Assembly (NCBI GenBank): GCA_005784505.1
Contig: VCAZ01000003.1
Coordinates: 9,117,510 to 9,181,509 of the forward strand
DNA from: Bagarius yarrelli
Taxonomy: Eukaryota; Chordata; Actinopteri; Siluriformes; Sisoridae
Length of the DNA: 64,000 bases
Direction of reading: 5' to 3'
In this document: positions 26,598 to 38,639 of the stretch, in pieces
Layout of the letters: each line of letters begins with the position of its first letter
Numbering within the stretch: the stretch's first letter is position 1
The notes under the pieces: generated by a model
Told to the model about the DNA's origin: nothing
What the model saw: the letters and a program-made list of their open reading frames with translations, nothing else
Databases searched by the model: none
Made by a program: the position numbers and the translations under genes

Positions 26598-26690
26598 GAG
26601 TAAAAGTAAAACCTATGAGATGTAAATGCTTTTGCTTTTACATCTCAAAGGTTTTACTTTTACTCAGCAAAAGATGTAAATGCTTTTGCT
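26598..26690. repeat. Two adjacent hairpins sharing sequence
   Basis: GAGTAAAAGTAAAACCT and ATGAGATGTAAA pair with TTTACATCTCAAAGG and TTTTACTTTTACTC (26598-26665, one mismatch region, 10-base loop). Directly after it, AGCAAAAG pairs with CTTTTGCT around ATGTAAATG (26666-26690), repeating the loop sequence of the first hairpin. Confidence 0.9.
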
Positions 26691-27357
26691 TAAATTTATG
26701 CTGTATCTAACACACTCTATGTGGCATTTTAATAACATTTGTGGTCATAGACATTAAATGAAGCACAAGTCAGACAATTTAAGGAAAGGAAGACAGAATT
26801 CCTGGGATTTAGTGGGGATTTTGGAGCACAATAGCAGGTATTCCCACTAGAGTAACGAGATCTGACTTGGCGTCATAAAGGGTTTAAATTCAGCATTAAA
26901 CCAGGAGGGCAGCTGACACATGCAGCTGCATTAGACAAAACACAAGGAACATGAACCAAAACACACACCCAGAGTGTGCATGTAGCAGTACACACAAACT
27001 GCACTTGATCAAAATACAATCTATAGACAAAGCATTATTCTGTTATTCGATATAACTCTGTAAATCCTGAATAGCTTCCGGTGTCCTTTAACTTAGAGAA
27101 CTCAAAGAAAAACAGGAAAAGTACTATCAGCTAAAAATCTCTTAAAGCAAAGCAGGAGGGCTGTATAATCAAGTTGCTGTCTAAAAAAACATACTGTAAC
27201 AGCAAAACATTTAGATATCTAAAAGTGAATTTATACTTTATTTATCATAAATAGATTTACATTTAATGGCTATATTAAAATAAAATAAATAAGTAACAAA
27301 AAGTAGGTAATGTTGAAATAGCTCCAATGATGTACAGTAGGTACATGGACCTGAGAG

Positions 27358-27415
27358 AACTGGTAGCTCAGTGATTAAGATGTTGGACTGTCAAAGGCTG
27401 TAAATGTAAATGTGA
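27358..27415 (+). mobile_element. SINE remnant (head plus end of tail)
   Basis: CTGGTAGCTCAGTGATTAAG head fused to a TGTAAATGTAAATG tail. The central 100 or so bases are deleted. Confidence 0.6.
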
Positions 27416-27631
27416 CTGTTCTGAAGCTCTGGAATAACCTCTCTTGCTTTATTAAGTATGATTTTTAAATTTTAGCTTAAAACACATTTTCACCCTGGGT
27501 TATAACACACCGTAGTATGTTATTCTGGTTACCCTTCAGGACCAGCCTTTGCAATGAAGAATGTGTGTAATCCAACCAATCAGAGACTGTTACATCACGA
27601 ACAGGTGACGTAATCTACCAGGAATTAGCAA

Positions 27632-27718
27632 TATATATATATATCTATATAGATATCTATATATATATATATCTATATAGATATATATATATATATCTAT
27701 ATATCTATATAGATATAT

Positions 27719-27755
<37 letters not shown>
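27632..27755. repeat. AT microsatellite with interspersed GATATC/AGATATCT units
   Basis: (AT)n is interrupted by repeated CTATATAGATAT units that are themselves palindromic. It lies 400 bases left of the DIRS element. Confidence 0.9.
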
Positions 27756-27756
<1 letters not shown>

Positions 27757-28159
27757 GTGTATATATGTGTGTGAGAAAACTATAAAAAATGCAGACACAC
27801 ATCTGCAGTGTGTTAGCTGCCTGGGGGTGGAGCATGCGCAGTCGTTAGCTGACTGGGGGTGGAGCTTGAGAGCATTGACTGTAAGCATTGTGATTGTTTC
27901 CCATTGCGTGTGCTCAGACACAGTCTCCAAGGTTCAGGCACCACTGCTGCTGAGGCACAGCGTAGGCTGATATCTTAGGGCTTCTATACGGACCCAGCCA
28001 TAGGCCTAGTTTTATCTCGCTCTCCAATCGCTAGCTTCAGGGGTCTTGCTAAGGTAGCCTGAGGTAGCCCAATTTTAGCTTTTATCCTCTAAGCATAGAA
28101 GACAGTGTGACGTCAGCATCATGTTCCCAAGCATACAAGGCGCTGGTGTAGGTAATCAA

Positions 28160-31130
28160 TAGAACTGTCGCTAAATATAGGAGTGGGCAATGGAGAAGAT
28201 GCTCGTCCACATAGTAAAATAACAAATGGTTCCAGAAAGCTAGGGTGAAACTTCCCTGATATGGGCGATCTGCCCCCCCAACTACTGCATCATCCTATGG
28301 GGGCCCCATAAGCTTCCCAACAAGGCATTAAAAACAACATTTACCATTGTAGACGTATGTGGGATGGGAAGATGGGAGCATGCCTGCACACCATGGCCAT
28401 GCTTCAGGCCTGCAGGACCTGAATGAGGGGGGAAAAGCAGTAGAATCTGTAATGGAGAGGTTCCTGCATCGCTATGCTTACCCCGCTGAAGATAGAGGTG
28501 TCGAAGGCAGTAACAGCAGCTAGGGACTTTGGGGAGAAAGACAAGTCTGAGGACCGGCACGCTTCCTAAAGAGAAAAGAGGTCCTAATATCCCCAGAAAG
28601 AGGTCCTAACATCAGCAGACCTGAGGACACAGCCCCTTGGGGGAGGGAATCATGGCGCGGTACAAAATCGCCCCATGACAGTTACAGAGCTCAGAAGGAA
28701 CTCGGTGGCCACTTTGCTTTCCGGGAATCCTCTTTAAGGGCCAGGGTGATACGTTTTAATAGGCTGCTCTAATTAAGACTGGCCCCCGACCAGGTTCCGG
28801 TCATAAAACAGGAAGTCATGACTCTCTTGAGAAAAAAAGCAATGGACAAGATCCCTCCTAACCAAGTGCAGTCGGGCTTTTACAGACAGTACTTCAATTC
28901 TAGACCTAAATTGGCAAAGCTAAGCAGTCAAAAGCTTACAGTTCAATACCTCTCTTTGTTACCTTGTATTTTTACAAAATGCATAGATGCCACATTGGCT
29001 CCTATAAGACTCCAGGGCATCCAAATAGAGGCCAGGGCATATCTACATAGATAACTGGTTAATCCTGGCAGAGTCACAGCAGCAGGCAATCCGACATTGA
29101 GTCGTTGTTCACGCACAGCTGGTGTTAAGAGTCAACACCAAGAATAGTGTGTTCTCCCCAGCTTAGACTGCTACCTACTTGGGGTCATCTGGGACTTGGT
29201 CACAATGCAGGCCAAATTGACACAGACCTGGATTAAAGTGATACTAGTGACTGTAGGGGGGTTTAGAAAGGGGCATTCACTTACTGTTAGTTTTAGAGGC
29301 TATTGGGCCTCATAGTGGCATCATCCAACATGATTTCATATGGCCTGCTGCATATGAGACTGCTACAGTCTTTTTTTATGAGGGGCCGTCTACTTTGCAA
29401 GATCAAGGTCTCGCTGTGATGTCTTCGAGCGATAGACATATAAAGGGACCCTTGTGTCCAGGTGCAGGGTCTGGCCTTGGGGAAAGTCTGTCATTGTGTG
29501 ACACTCATGACAAATGCTGCCCTTAAAGGCTGGAGGAGGTACACCCGAGGCCCGTGGGATAAATTTTATCTCTTATGGCAAATAAATTACCTAGAAAACT
29601 GCCAGTATTTAAATAAATGAAGCAATTCTTGCCAGACATGTGCGGCCGACAGGTGCTACTTTTCACAGGTAACATGTCAGTGGTCACTTACATCATTGAC
29701 TAGGGGGGTCATGACCACTATGCAATGTAGTGGGTCAGATTATTTAGTGGACCCATGGGAAACTCCAATCGTTGAAAGCAATGTCAACCAGGGTCCCTTA
29801 ATGAGGAAGGGAGACTTCACTCATAAGTAGTGGATAGAAACGCTTTGGCCGAGCAGAATTAGATCTGTTTGCATGTCGAGAGATGACACATTGTCGGTTC
29901 TGGTTCTTGCTGGAGCCATGGTGCTGAGGCTACGTCTGTTCGTGTTTTTCCTGAATAGCCCTGCTCCCAGGAGTCCTGTGGTGAGTACGCTAGGACATGG
30001 TGACACTGTTGTTAATTACACTGTTTTGACCAGGCCAATCATGGTTCTTGGACCTGGTGTCCCTCCTATATGGCCATCCTTTTCAGATAACTGTCATTAG
30101 GTCTACACTAAGTTTTCCATCCACAAACACTGTGACATCTAACTGTTTTCTATTTCTTTCTTTCCTCCCTCCTTCTCTCTTTCTCTCTCTCTGTCGAGCT
30201 ACATATGACACTCCTGAGCAGCCAGTGATCCGGATCCCCTCTCCACTCTGGACCTGATGATCACGTCACATAACCATGGTAACTAAGGACACTTCCACTC
30301 TATAATGAACCTAAATGAGGATAGGTTGAGTCTGGTTTCTCTCTGTTGAGTCTGGTTTCTCTCAAGGTTTCTTCCTATTCGATCTCAGGGAGTTTTTTCT
30401 TGCCACCGTCACACTCGACTTGCTAATCAGGCAAAATCAGGGAAAAAATGATTTCTGTTTCATTCACTTTTTTAACTTATCTTTGATTGTGTAAAGCAGC
30501 TTTGAGACAATGACAATTGTAAAAGTGCTATACAAATAAAATTGAATTGAACTGAATTAAGGACCTCTTCTCACAGGGGATAGGGGTCCTAGTGCAGCCC
30601 TATCCGGAGCTATAAACGCTGTGGCTGTGGCCCCTCTATGGATAGAAATGGAACCCAGTTAACTGCTCAATCTATTCAGTGCACACTTAGTTAACTGCTT
30701 AATCTATTCAGTGAAAACCACTGAAGGTCCTGCAAGTACGGTTCTCTGTTGGGCTTACACCATCCAGAAGGTATACTTGGTGGCCATAACTGCTTTCCAT
30801 GCCCCTCTGGGTTGCAAATCTGGATGTCACAAGGGGTATCTCAGCCTTCTGGAAAGGGGATGTCAGCCTTCAGGGCTTTGGCATTGGGGATACCACTACG
30901 ACTTCAGGCTCCAGGGTTCTTATGGGACATAGTCCCCACACATAACACTGTTGCTGGATGAGTCAGGGCCACATCCCGGTTTAATCCAGGTGCCATGGCG
31001 ACATGTTTATCCCGGGAAAGGGAACATCTCTAGGTTACATATGTAACCATGGTTCCCCTAGGAAACGAAACATGTGCCATACTACCAAGGCACACTCCTT
31101 AATAAAGGCATTCCACAAAAAGTTTCGATG
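28160..31130 (+). mobile_element. Decayed DIRS-type (tyrosine-recombinase) retroelement
   Basis: Fragments occur in DIRS order on the plus strand. A gag-like piece comes first (about 28385-28515, GLQDLNEGGKAVESVMERFL). Reverse-transcriptase pieces follow (28975-29050, FTKCIDATLAPIRLQG; 29160-29250, LLGVIWDLVTMQA). An RNase-H/adapter piece ends near 30095 and resumes at 30558. A recombinase piece is at 30745-30830 (KVYLVAITAFHAPLG). The right end holds the palindrome GGTTACATATGTAACC (31033-31048), like the terminal repeats of fish DIRS elements. Stops and frameshifts are frequent and no frame is intact. The left boundary is uncertain. It is interrupted by another retroelement at about 30100-30557. 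Confidence 0.7.
30100..30557 (+). mobile_element. Non-LTR retroelement 3' end inserted in the DIRS element
   Basis: This contains a teleost 3'-end module: CTCAAGGTTTCTTCCT, then TTTTTTCTTGCCACCG, then GCAGCTTTGAGACAATG, ending in ATACAAATAAAATTGAATTG repeats. The DIRS coding sequence stops at ATTAGG and resumes at ATTAAGG, a likely imperfect target duplication. There is no frame of its own. It is probably an L2/CR1-like tail or a SINE using one. Confidence 0.7.
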
Positions 31131-31652
31131 CAGTGTCTCGCTCCTTTGAAAAGCCATAGTTACATACATAAGCTCAAGATGTTTTCCTGCTGTACTTCTG
31201 ATCCTGTCTGTTAGTTTTCTTTTTTATTTTAATCATTGTGTTTTATTCTTGTAAAGTACTTCAAAGTTAGTTGTGTGTAAATATGATCTATAAATAAACA
31301 TTTTTCTTGTTAGCATTACCAATAGTGGATTTATATAAATAAATATCCAGTAGGTTGGCCAGTAGAAACAAGAGATTCACTGTCTGGTTCCTTAGTGCCA
31401 AATCTAGTGAGACTAAAACAGGATGCAGTAAAGCCCTTCTCTCTCTTGTGTATGCAATCCCCAGCCGAGAGCTCATATGCTCTTTTACTTCCCCAGGCAG
31501 AGGAGTGTCCTGGACCATGGCCCAGTCTCCTTGATCCCTGTTGCTCTCTCAGCTTCCTGTCCTGGGACTGCAGGAATGAGAGCAGCCTGGTGGGAGAGAA
31601 AGCGCCTCTGAGCTTTCATCAGGTTCTGCCTCATTCCAGCAGTCGTATACAA

Positions 31653-31653
<1 letters not shown>

Positions 31654-31685
<32 letters not shown>
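31654..31685. repeat. (CA)16 microsatellite
   Basis: Uninterrupted CA array about 0.5 kb right of the DIRS element. Confidence 0.97.
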
Positions 31686-31688
<3 letters not shown>

Positions 31689-31689
31689 T

Positions 31690-32960
31690 GACATACAGAC
31701 ACAGAAACATGCATATTCCTGAACAAACAATAATTCCTGGGTATGCATTAACATATAATAGGTGCAACACAAATACACACACCAAAACAGCACAGGTGGC
31801 ACATATACATGGATACTGTGGAAAGACTGTTTGTAAAGGTTTAGTATTGATTTTGCATGATTTATGATTTTGCATAATAATGTATGTTTTTTTAAGGATC
31901 AGATTTTATTTTATTTTATTTTTAGAAGTATTTTTTAAAGGAGAAGATGTTCAAAAGATGCCAGGTAAAAATGTTGTTTAGGAATGTTTTTTAAAATTCC
32001 CTTCAACAACAGGTACAAACGAGTACATTTCACTATATATGTTTAATAGTCAGAGAACATAAATGTCATGCGACAGCAGATTATTAAAAAAATCTGCAAT
32101 ATTTTGAAAAAACATAGAATTAAGCATTAATATATGCGCCTTTAATGACAATTTTGAAAAAAGAATACATATTTCTAAAAGTCGCAAGCTAATAAATAAG
32201 ACTTGCATGTAATAATGTTTAGGTATTTGAAATCATGTAATGCACATTAACATCATTGCACACACTAGCTTGGTTTGTACAAAAGAGAACAAGTCAAAAC
32301 CACAAAATAGGTTGACATTCTCTTCATTATTGTTGTTATCTTTCATAACTTTTCATAATTCATAAACACTGTCTGAAGTAGCTAGATATGTTAATATTAA
32401 TTTTAGTGACCAACCACTATATTGTTGGTAAGATTGCTAATTTTGTCTATTTTGTACAAGAGTTTCTGAACTAATACAAAAGCAATAACAGTGTTGATGT
32501 CTGCTTGTTAGAGAAAACCTATTGTAACTTATCAAAGCAACTGTGTAGCTATCAATTGTTATACAGTACAACTGTACATGTGTGTTCTCGTGGAATATGA
32601 TCTTAATTGATAGTCAGTTTCAGCCCTTCACCACAGCCATAATAGGAATGTTTATCTTGTACAAGTGTCTAAATTCTATTCATCTGAGCTAATTGCTGTG
32701 TGGGAGTTTACTTTTTCAAATTTAAGCCTGCAGTAAACGATATAGCTAATTTGTCCCTTTGACCAAATGTTCCATTTTAGAGGTGCATAATAATTACACA
32801 ACTTGAAAAGCAGAAAAGAGTGTCAAGGTATTATTAGCATTGTTATTATTATTCTTGTGTATTTCTTTGGTGGAACAAATGTAGACAAACTAACTACCTT
32901 TTAGGTTTGCTTTTCTCCAGAATCTTGGCTGCATATATCTTGAGTTGTATCAAGAAATAT
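31690..32960. other. AT-rich, no gene seen
   Basis: Unique-looking AT-rich sequence between a CA array and the Tc1 relic at 32964. No exon or repeat family was recognised. Confidence 0.55.
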
Positions 32961-32963
32961 GAA

Positions 32964-33860
32964 AGTCACCAATCGGCCATAACATTAAAAGCACTGAATA
33001 ACATAGACAGACTTAAAAAAAAACAGATTATCTCGTCACTAAATGTAGTCTAATAGAAAGACAACTGGTGAACCAGTGACAAGGTCTTGGGCACCAAAAT
33101 GTTATGGATGGAGTGGAGGCTTGTCTTTCTGGTCACTGTCATAGAAGAACATCTAGCTGTAGAAAAAGTTGCTTAAATGGCTTATGCTGCCTATGAGGGT
33201 AAGGTGTCATAACACACAGAGCTTGGGGCTGTATCGAAACAGACCAGCCAATGTTGCTCATCTGCTGACTCTTGTTTATCAACCAAAACATCTATGCATG
33301 TTAGGACCATAGAGAATAGAAGAAGGTGGCTATGTCTGATAAAACACAATTACTTTTATATAGTGTAAAGAAAAGATGACACCAGAATGCAGTAAGGGAA
33401 AAAAGAAAGTTGGCAGTGGCAATGTGTGCTGCTGAGAAACCTTAGGACCTGGCATTCAGGTAATCGTTACTTTGACCTACCTAAATATTGATACAGACAA
33501 ACTACTGTTCATCTCTTTATGGCAACTGTATTCCCGAAGGCAGTGGTCTCTTTTAGCAGGACAATGCTCCCTGCCACAAAGCAGAAATTTTTAGGAAGAA
33601 TATGAGAAAGTGTTTAAGCTGTTGACATCGGCTTCAAGTCAACAGTGGTCAAGCATCTGTGGGATGTTCCGGACAATAGTCAGATCTATAGAGGCCTCAA
33701 CTCGGACTGAAGGGATCTGCCGCTTAGCGCCCTTGGTCCCAAATACCACAGTACACCATCACAGTCCTTGTTTCGATGGGACAGAGCTAATTCGGTAGCA
33801 TGAGTAACCTTCAAACCTTTAGGCAGGTGGGTTTTAACATTATGGCTAATTATCTGTAAG
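32964..33860 (+). pseudogene. Decayed Tc1-type transposon with visible terminal inverted repeats
   Basis: The left end CACCAATCGGCCATAACATT (32968) pairs with the right end AACATTATGGCTAATTA (33835). Between them the sequence follows a Tc1 transposase from its N-terminal half to the catalytic block near 33630-33670 (CATCTGTGGGATGTTCC, the EHLWDVP-type region). Many stops and internal deletions leave it about 0.9 kb long, shorter than intact copies. Confidence 0.8.
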
Positions 33861-34187
33861 ATTGAGAAAGAATAAAAGTACAATAAAGCTTACCAGACAA
33901 AAACGTGCATGTTTTTATTGGGATGGAGGTGTTTAGTAGGGGTGAATTGCTTGTGTTTTATGTATTTATATAATTTTAGAGTATGTCATTTTCACATTCG
34001 CTATGATACGTCCTCAACAATCTGCTGTCCAGAAGTTCAGGTTTCTGTGTGTTTTCATTTCCCTGACTTTCTATTTATGATGTTTAGGTTTTAAATATAT
34101 TCCTCACTGCTCATTTTTATCCTCCGGATATAGTTAATGCTTGTGTATAGTTTCATTCATGTTGCTGTCTGCTGTATTATATTAAAC

Positions 34188-34189
<2 letters not shown>

Positions 34190-34257
<68 letters not shown>
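34190..34257. repeat. (TA)n microsatellite, about 33 units
   Basis: An uninterrupted TA array. It is followed by TTTTAGATTTTTGTTAAAAT, which is itself partly palindromic. Confidence 0.97.
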
Positions 34258-34259
<2 letters not shown>

Positions 34260-34674
34260 CAAATTTTAGATTTTTGTTAAAATTTGTCATTTGATGCACA
34301 GTGTAATTACACACATTGATAAGAATATAATTAATAAATGACATGTGAGTCCTTTTGAGTCCTTACTGCAACAATGAGAAAAGGCAAAAAGACAAACTAG
34401 TCTAGTTAATATGAAAACATAAATAAGCATGTGAGCACATTGCTGACAGGTTGGGCCACCTTACTACCTCACTTACAAGAGCCCAAAGTGTGGATCCTTA
34501 CCATACATCTTAGTAATTCTGTACTTTAAAATGCATAATAAAATAATAAAATAATATATTATGTATATAAAATATATATGCGTATATATATTGACCTTCT
34601 TAGGCATAATTTATAATGGATTATTGGAAGTATACTAAACCTGCAATGTATATTATAAAACCAAAAATTTGTGG

Positions 34675-34992
34675 CTCCCCGGCTGTTGCCACAAAGTTGG
34701 AATTACACAGTTGTCTAAAAAATATTTGCATGTTGTAGCATTACATTATTCCAGGATTCACAAACACTTCCAACATGACAATGTCCCTGTGCACAAAGCC
34801 CCTGATGCCATCAAGATATGTTATATTATGAATGGAGTGGAGTAATTTAAGTGTTATGCGCAGATCCTGAGAGGAAAGCCTGTTCAGACTATGGAGGTTA
34901 TTATATGCATAGAAATGAGACTAAATCTGAAAAAAGATGTTTAAGAAACACATATTAATAGGATGGTCAGGTGTTCCAATACAGCGTATGCT
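34675..34992 (+). mobile_element. Internally deleted Tc1-type element
   Basis: It contains CTTCCAACATGACAATGTCC and TGTGCACAAAGCCCC (a transposase D-motif region), then jumps to the 3' end (GTGGAGTAATTT..GGTCAGGTGTTCCAATAC). The catalytic centre is deleted. It is the same family as 15940-16690 and 11515-11890. Confidence 0.7.
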
Positions 34993-35048
34993 GTCAATTA
35001 TTTCAAGTAAAAAATAAATTTAATGTATACATGATACATTACTGTATC

Positions 35049-35067
35049 AATAATAATAATAATAATA

Positions 35068-35100
<33 letters not shown>

Positions 35101-35110
35101 TTTATTATGA
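35049..35110. repeat. TAA/TTA microsatellite forming an inverted repeat
   Basis: (AATAAT)n switches strand to (ATTATT)n at about 35068, so the two halves can pair. Confidence 0.85.
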
Positions 35111-35654
35111 TTACTGTCAAACTAGGGTATTTTTGTGTCTATAAAAGGACTTGTGCTGTAAAATTTGACAGTTTGTCTACATCAGTTTAATACTTGGTAT
35201 GTAATGTCAGTTTTTTTTCAGAAGGTTAATCACTAAAAGTATTTTTTACAGGATATCTCTGTCAATTTTCCACATGATAAATTAATATCATTTGAGGTAT
35301 TATACGGGTACTTCTGCTTCCAGTCTTTTGACAGTTTAGTATACCATGCTTTCATTATATATGCTTTCATTTCAGACTTAACTGTGACTCCCGAATGTTA
35401 AGCGCTTAAGATTTGGCTAGTGTACGAGCAGTAAAATTCTGACAGCTATAATAGATCATCGCATAAACACGAACACATACCCAATGTGCACTCACATACC
35501 CAGTCACAGCCAGTGACACCAACCCACACACTGAGCTGTACAGAAACACATACCTACAATGTCAACGCGTAAACACGCTCGGAGGAACAGGGACACACAC
35601 ATCGAGGCGCACACAAACTAAAGACAAATCCAGCACCAGCTAAAGGCCTATATT

Positions 35655-36115
35655 TTCTGTCTATTTCAATAGGAACACCTGTAGGTTTAATCATTTATTC
35701 ATTTATCTTCTATACCCGCTTATTCCCTAATTCGGGGTTATGGGGATCTGCTGAAGTCTATCCCAGCCGTCTCTGAAAGGACAAAGGGCAGGAGGGGTAC
35801 ATCCTGGACAGGTCGCCAGTCCATCACAGATAGGTGTAATCAACTGTGCAATTATTTAGTGTGCTAATTGTGTAGCAGCAGTGTACTAAATACAAACATG
35901 CATACAGATGTGAGTCAAAAACATCCAGTAAGTGACTGTGAGCGGAAATGCCTTGTTGATAAAAAAGGTCAAAGTGGAATGACCAGATTGGAACTGACTG
36001 GAAGGCCTTAATTAATGCTACTGACTTGTATCTGCTTGATTACCTGCATTGTGCTGCCTGATTGGATAATTGCATGAAAGTGCAGTTGTTTCTAATAAAG
36101 TGGTCGAGAAGTGGT
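35655..36115 (+). mobile_element. Internally deleted Tc1-type element carrying a SINE fragment
   Basis: It starts AGGAACACCTGTAGGTTTA and ends TTTCTAATAAAGTGGTCGAG, the termini of a common fish Tc1 family. Internal remnants include GGAAATGCCTTGTTGATAAA. A SINE 3' half is embedded at about 35695-35830. Confidence 0.7.
35695..35830 (-). mobile_element. SINE 3' half (ATGA-tailed family)
   Basis: Reverse complement of the 3' half of the 2913-3190 SINE: CTTCTATACCCGCTTATTCC through to CAGGTCGCCAGTCCATCACA. The tRNA-like head is missing. Confidence 0.8.
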
Positions 36116-36119
36116 GACA

Positions 36120-37285
36120 GATAGGCATAGGGATCTATAAAGTTACATTCATTTACACACTTCCTTGTGTTGGGTTTTTTATGTGATGTTTCCCTTTTAA
36201 CAACAGCACAAAGTACAGCAGCTCTTCTCCGCTTCAGAGGAACCGTGAGGAATTCCCCTGCAGTATCTTAATTCAGTCTGACCTTTCACCCTGTTTTTCC
36301 AGACTTGCTTCAAAGGAAAAGGTTAACCCTTTCTCATTCGCTTAGCCCAGCTGTGTTTTTGGCTGTGAATGCTGAAAGGCGAGATGCGAGTCCAGGGCTG
36401 TTTATAAATACCTCTGAAGAGTAGAGCTAGCACTGTTTCAAAAAGCCCACAGTATCGCTCCACTCCTCAGAAGGCAGGTGCAAGCCTTTTACAGCATTCC
36501 TGCCACCTTCTAGCCAATATCCGTCCCCCGTGTCTTTCCAACCACACTGAAGCGAGATGACCTGGGCCAACACCAAGACTTTTCTGGCATGCCCGGCACA
36601 CCGGAGGCTGGCATAGTGGTCTCTTGTCCTCCTTTTTTTCAGCTTCAGTGTCATGCTACCCTGTCCATGGCTGTCTGCCATGTCCACATTTACCCCAAGC
36701 TGTGTGCCTGCAGCTGTTTATTTTTTCACTTTTAGCTCCCGAGTTGTCATCAGAGCCGTCTGAAGGGCAGCATTACAACGTTATACTTGAGATCATGGGA
36801 ATGTTTTTCAGGCCACCATGGGCTTCGAACGCCTGCCGATCAGTTGGTTCTCACTTTGAGTCCTGCCAACAGTGTTCCATTAGTTACTGCTGATCTGTTG
36901 TTGATAAATGAATTGATTTTGAAATTCTGGATTGCTGAACTAATGAGAATCAAAACAGCAGAGTGCAAAAAAAAAGAAATGTAGCAAAACGATCACAGCA
37001 TGGACACCTCATTTATGGTATGGAGGAATTAATGTAATAGCATTTAGTGTACCAATCTAATTTAAAGAACATACAAACATTTTATTCACAAGAAAGTCCC
37101 TTGCTTTGATGAAAAGCAGTCCCTTATTCTGCATCAAATAAGATAATAGATAAATATTTGGATATGTTTATATGTGATTACTCTCTTGTAAGGTTAACAC
37201 TGAAATAACAAATGCTTGAATGAAGATTTTGTCCATGTGCAGATGTGTGTGTCTGTGTGTGTGTAATGTTTCGTTTTGACTAGGC
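36120..37285. other. Probable intron with possible conserved blocks
   Basis: 36225-36880 is GC-richer and repeat-free. The frames there (36427-36687 minus, 36624-36893 plus) overlap on opposite strands and have no recognisable domain, so conserved non-coding sequence is the better guess. Confidence 0.45.
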
Positions 37286-37289
37286 CAAG

Positions 37290-37410
37290 TTTAAACTGCA
37301 GATCCCGTCTCTTCATCAGATAACACCAGTCACTGCGGTCATAGACGAGCTAATATCCATCCGGCCTGTAATTAGTTCTGATGGAAACAAATAACGTCTG
37401 GACCGCTTTC
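37290..37410. promoter_or_regulatory. Candidate conserved regulatory element
   Basis: A short, repeat-free, GC-balanced block containing CCTGTAATTAGTTCTGATGG (37365-37384). It stands out from the AT-rich flanks. Confidence 0.35.
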
Positions 37411-37877
37411 AAAACCTGTTTCATAACAGGATGAAAGCAAAATGGAGATAATATTTTATGAATACAAGAAGGCAAAGAAACTTTTGTAACAAAAGCCTTA
37501 GGATTTGCTGCTCACCAGGCTGCCCTGGCTGCAGTGCTGTTGTTGAAAGACAAAAAAAATCTCTTAATGCCTTGAGGCAAAAATCATTCAGAAAATCAAA
37601 AATGTTTTCAAGGCCTTGAGTAGAACAACTTAAATCAAAGACAAAGGGATATTTATTACGTTTACACAGAGAGAGAGTCCTGTGTGTTGGTTATGACCTT
37701 TGAGTGGGAAAATCGTATGTTTTCAAAGGCTTCGAAAATCTGACCCGAGTCCTAACAGGCAGCACATTTACACTTTAAATAAATATATTTTTTATTAACT
37801 GTTCAACTCTGAGAAAGTTTAGAAGAAGCCTCGGCTGAGAGTAATGAAGTGTTAGCTGTTAATTAGCAGGTCGTTCA

Positions 37878-38035
37878 TTTACATTTACATTTACTGCACT
37901 TAGAAGACATCCTTATCCAGAGCGACATACATTTTATCTCTTTTATACAACTGAGCAATTGGGGGCTAAGGACCTTGCTCAACAGTGGAAACACTGGAAA
38001 CTTGGTGGCTGCGCTACCACTTGCCCGCGTTCATC
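37878..38035 (-). mobile_element. tRNA-derived SINE, minus strand
   Basis: ACATTTACATTTAC tail at the left, CTTATCCAGAGCGACATACA core, a body with GGGGCTAAGGACCTTGCTCA, and a tRNA head remnant (GCTACCACTT) at the right. Confidence 0.85.
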
Positions 38036-38389
38036 ATTCATCTTACATATATATTCAAAAAAAACCTTCTGTACTCTCTGTGTTAAAATATATATGTTAG
38101 TTATCTGGTGTGTGTAAGAATTTGTAAAAATTCACACTGAAAATAAACCATGCAGTTTTTGTTGAACGGAAACTAAATGAGTGTGAACTGTTTTACTTCT
38201 CTGCTCATTTCATGTAGCTTATCCTGCTCTGTTCAATATATATATTTCATACTGCACTTTTTATTTTGCTCTACATTTTGCCGGCAAGGATCAAATCCGT
38301 ACCAAGTTTCCAGAACCACAAAAAAAAAAAAACAAACTTTAAGGCCTCAACGCTGAGTAAGGTAAACAGACACACTTCATTTAGTACCT

Positions 38390-38600
38390 GCTTATGAACC
38401 AGCTTGGAGGTTATTCCTGCAAAATCTGCCAACGATGTCTACAAAGTCTGGCACAAGGAACCCCTGGCACAAGTTCTGAAGTGAAGCACGGTTGGATTTT
38501 TTCAGACGCTGAACTTTGTGCATGCTGTAAATCAGGCATTATGTTGAAGCCAGAGGAAAGCCATGAGCTTTACAGTCTCCCAGGGACGAGGCCTCGCTGA
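38390..38600. promoter_or_regulatory. Candidate conserved element or unrecognised exon
   Basis: A plus-strand frame of 68 codons starts at 38394 with a scatter of cysteines (CKICQRCLQSL, CACCKSG). There is no convincing splice acceptor or donor at its ends and I do not recognise the protein. A conserved non-coding block is the more likely explanation. Confidence 0.25.
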
Positions 38601-38639
38601 TGCCTTATATCAGAGGGATAAAGTATTTTCTGTATAACA

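Noticed and set aside
31033..31048. 16-bp palindrome GGTTACATATGTAACC as a transcription-factor or operator site
   Set aside because: It is part of a DIRS terminal repeat and is explained by the transposon.
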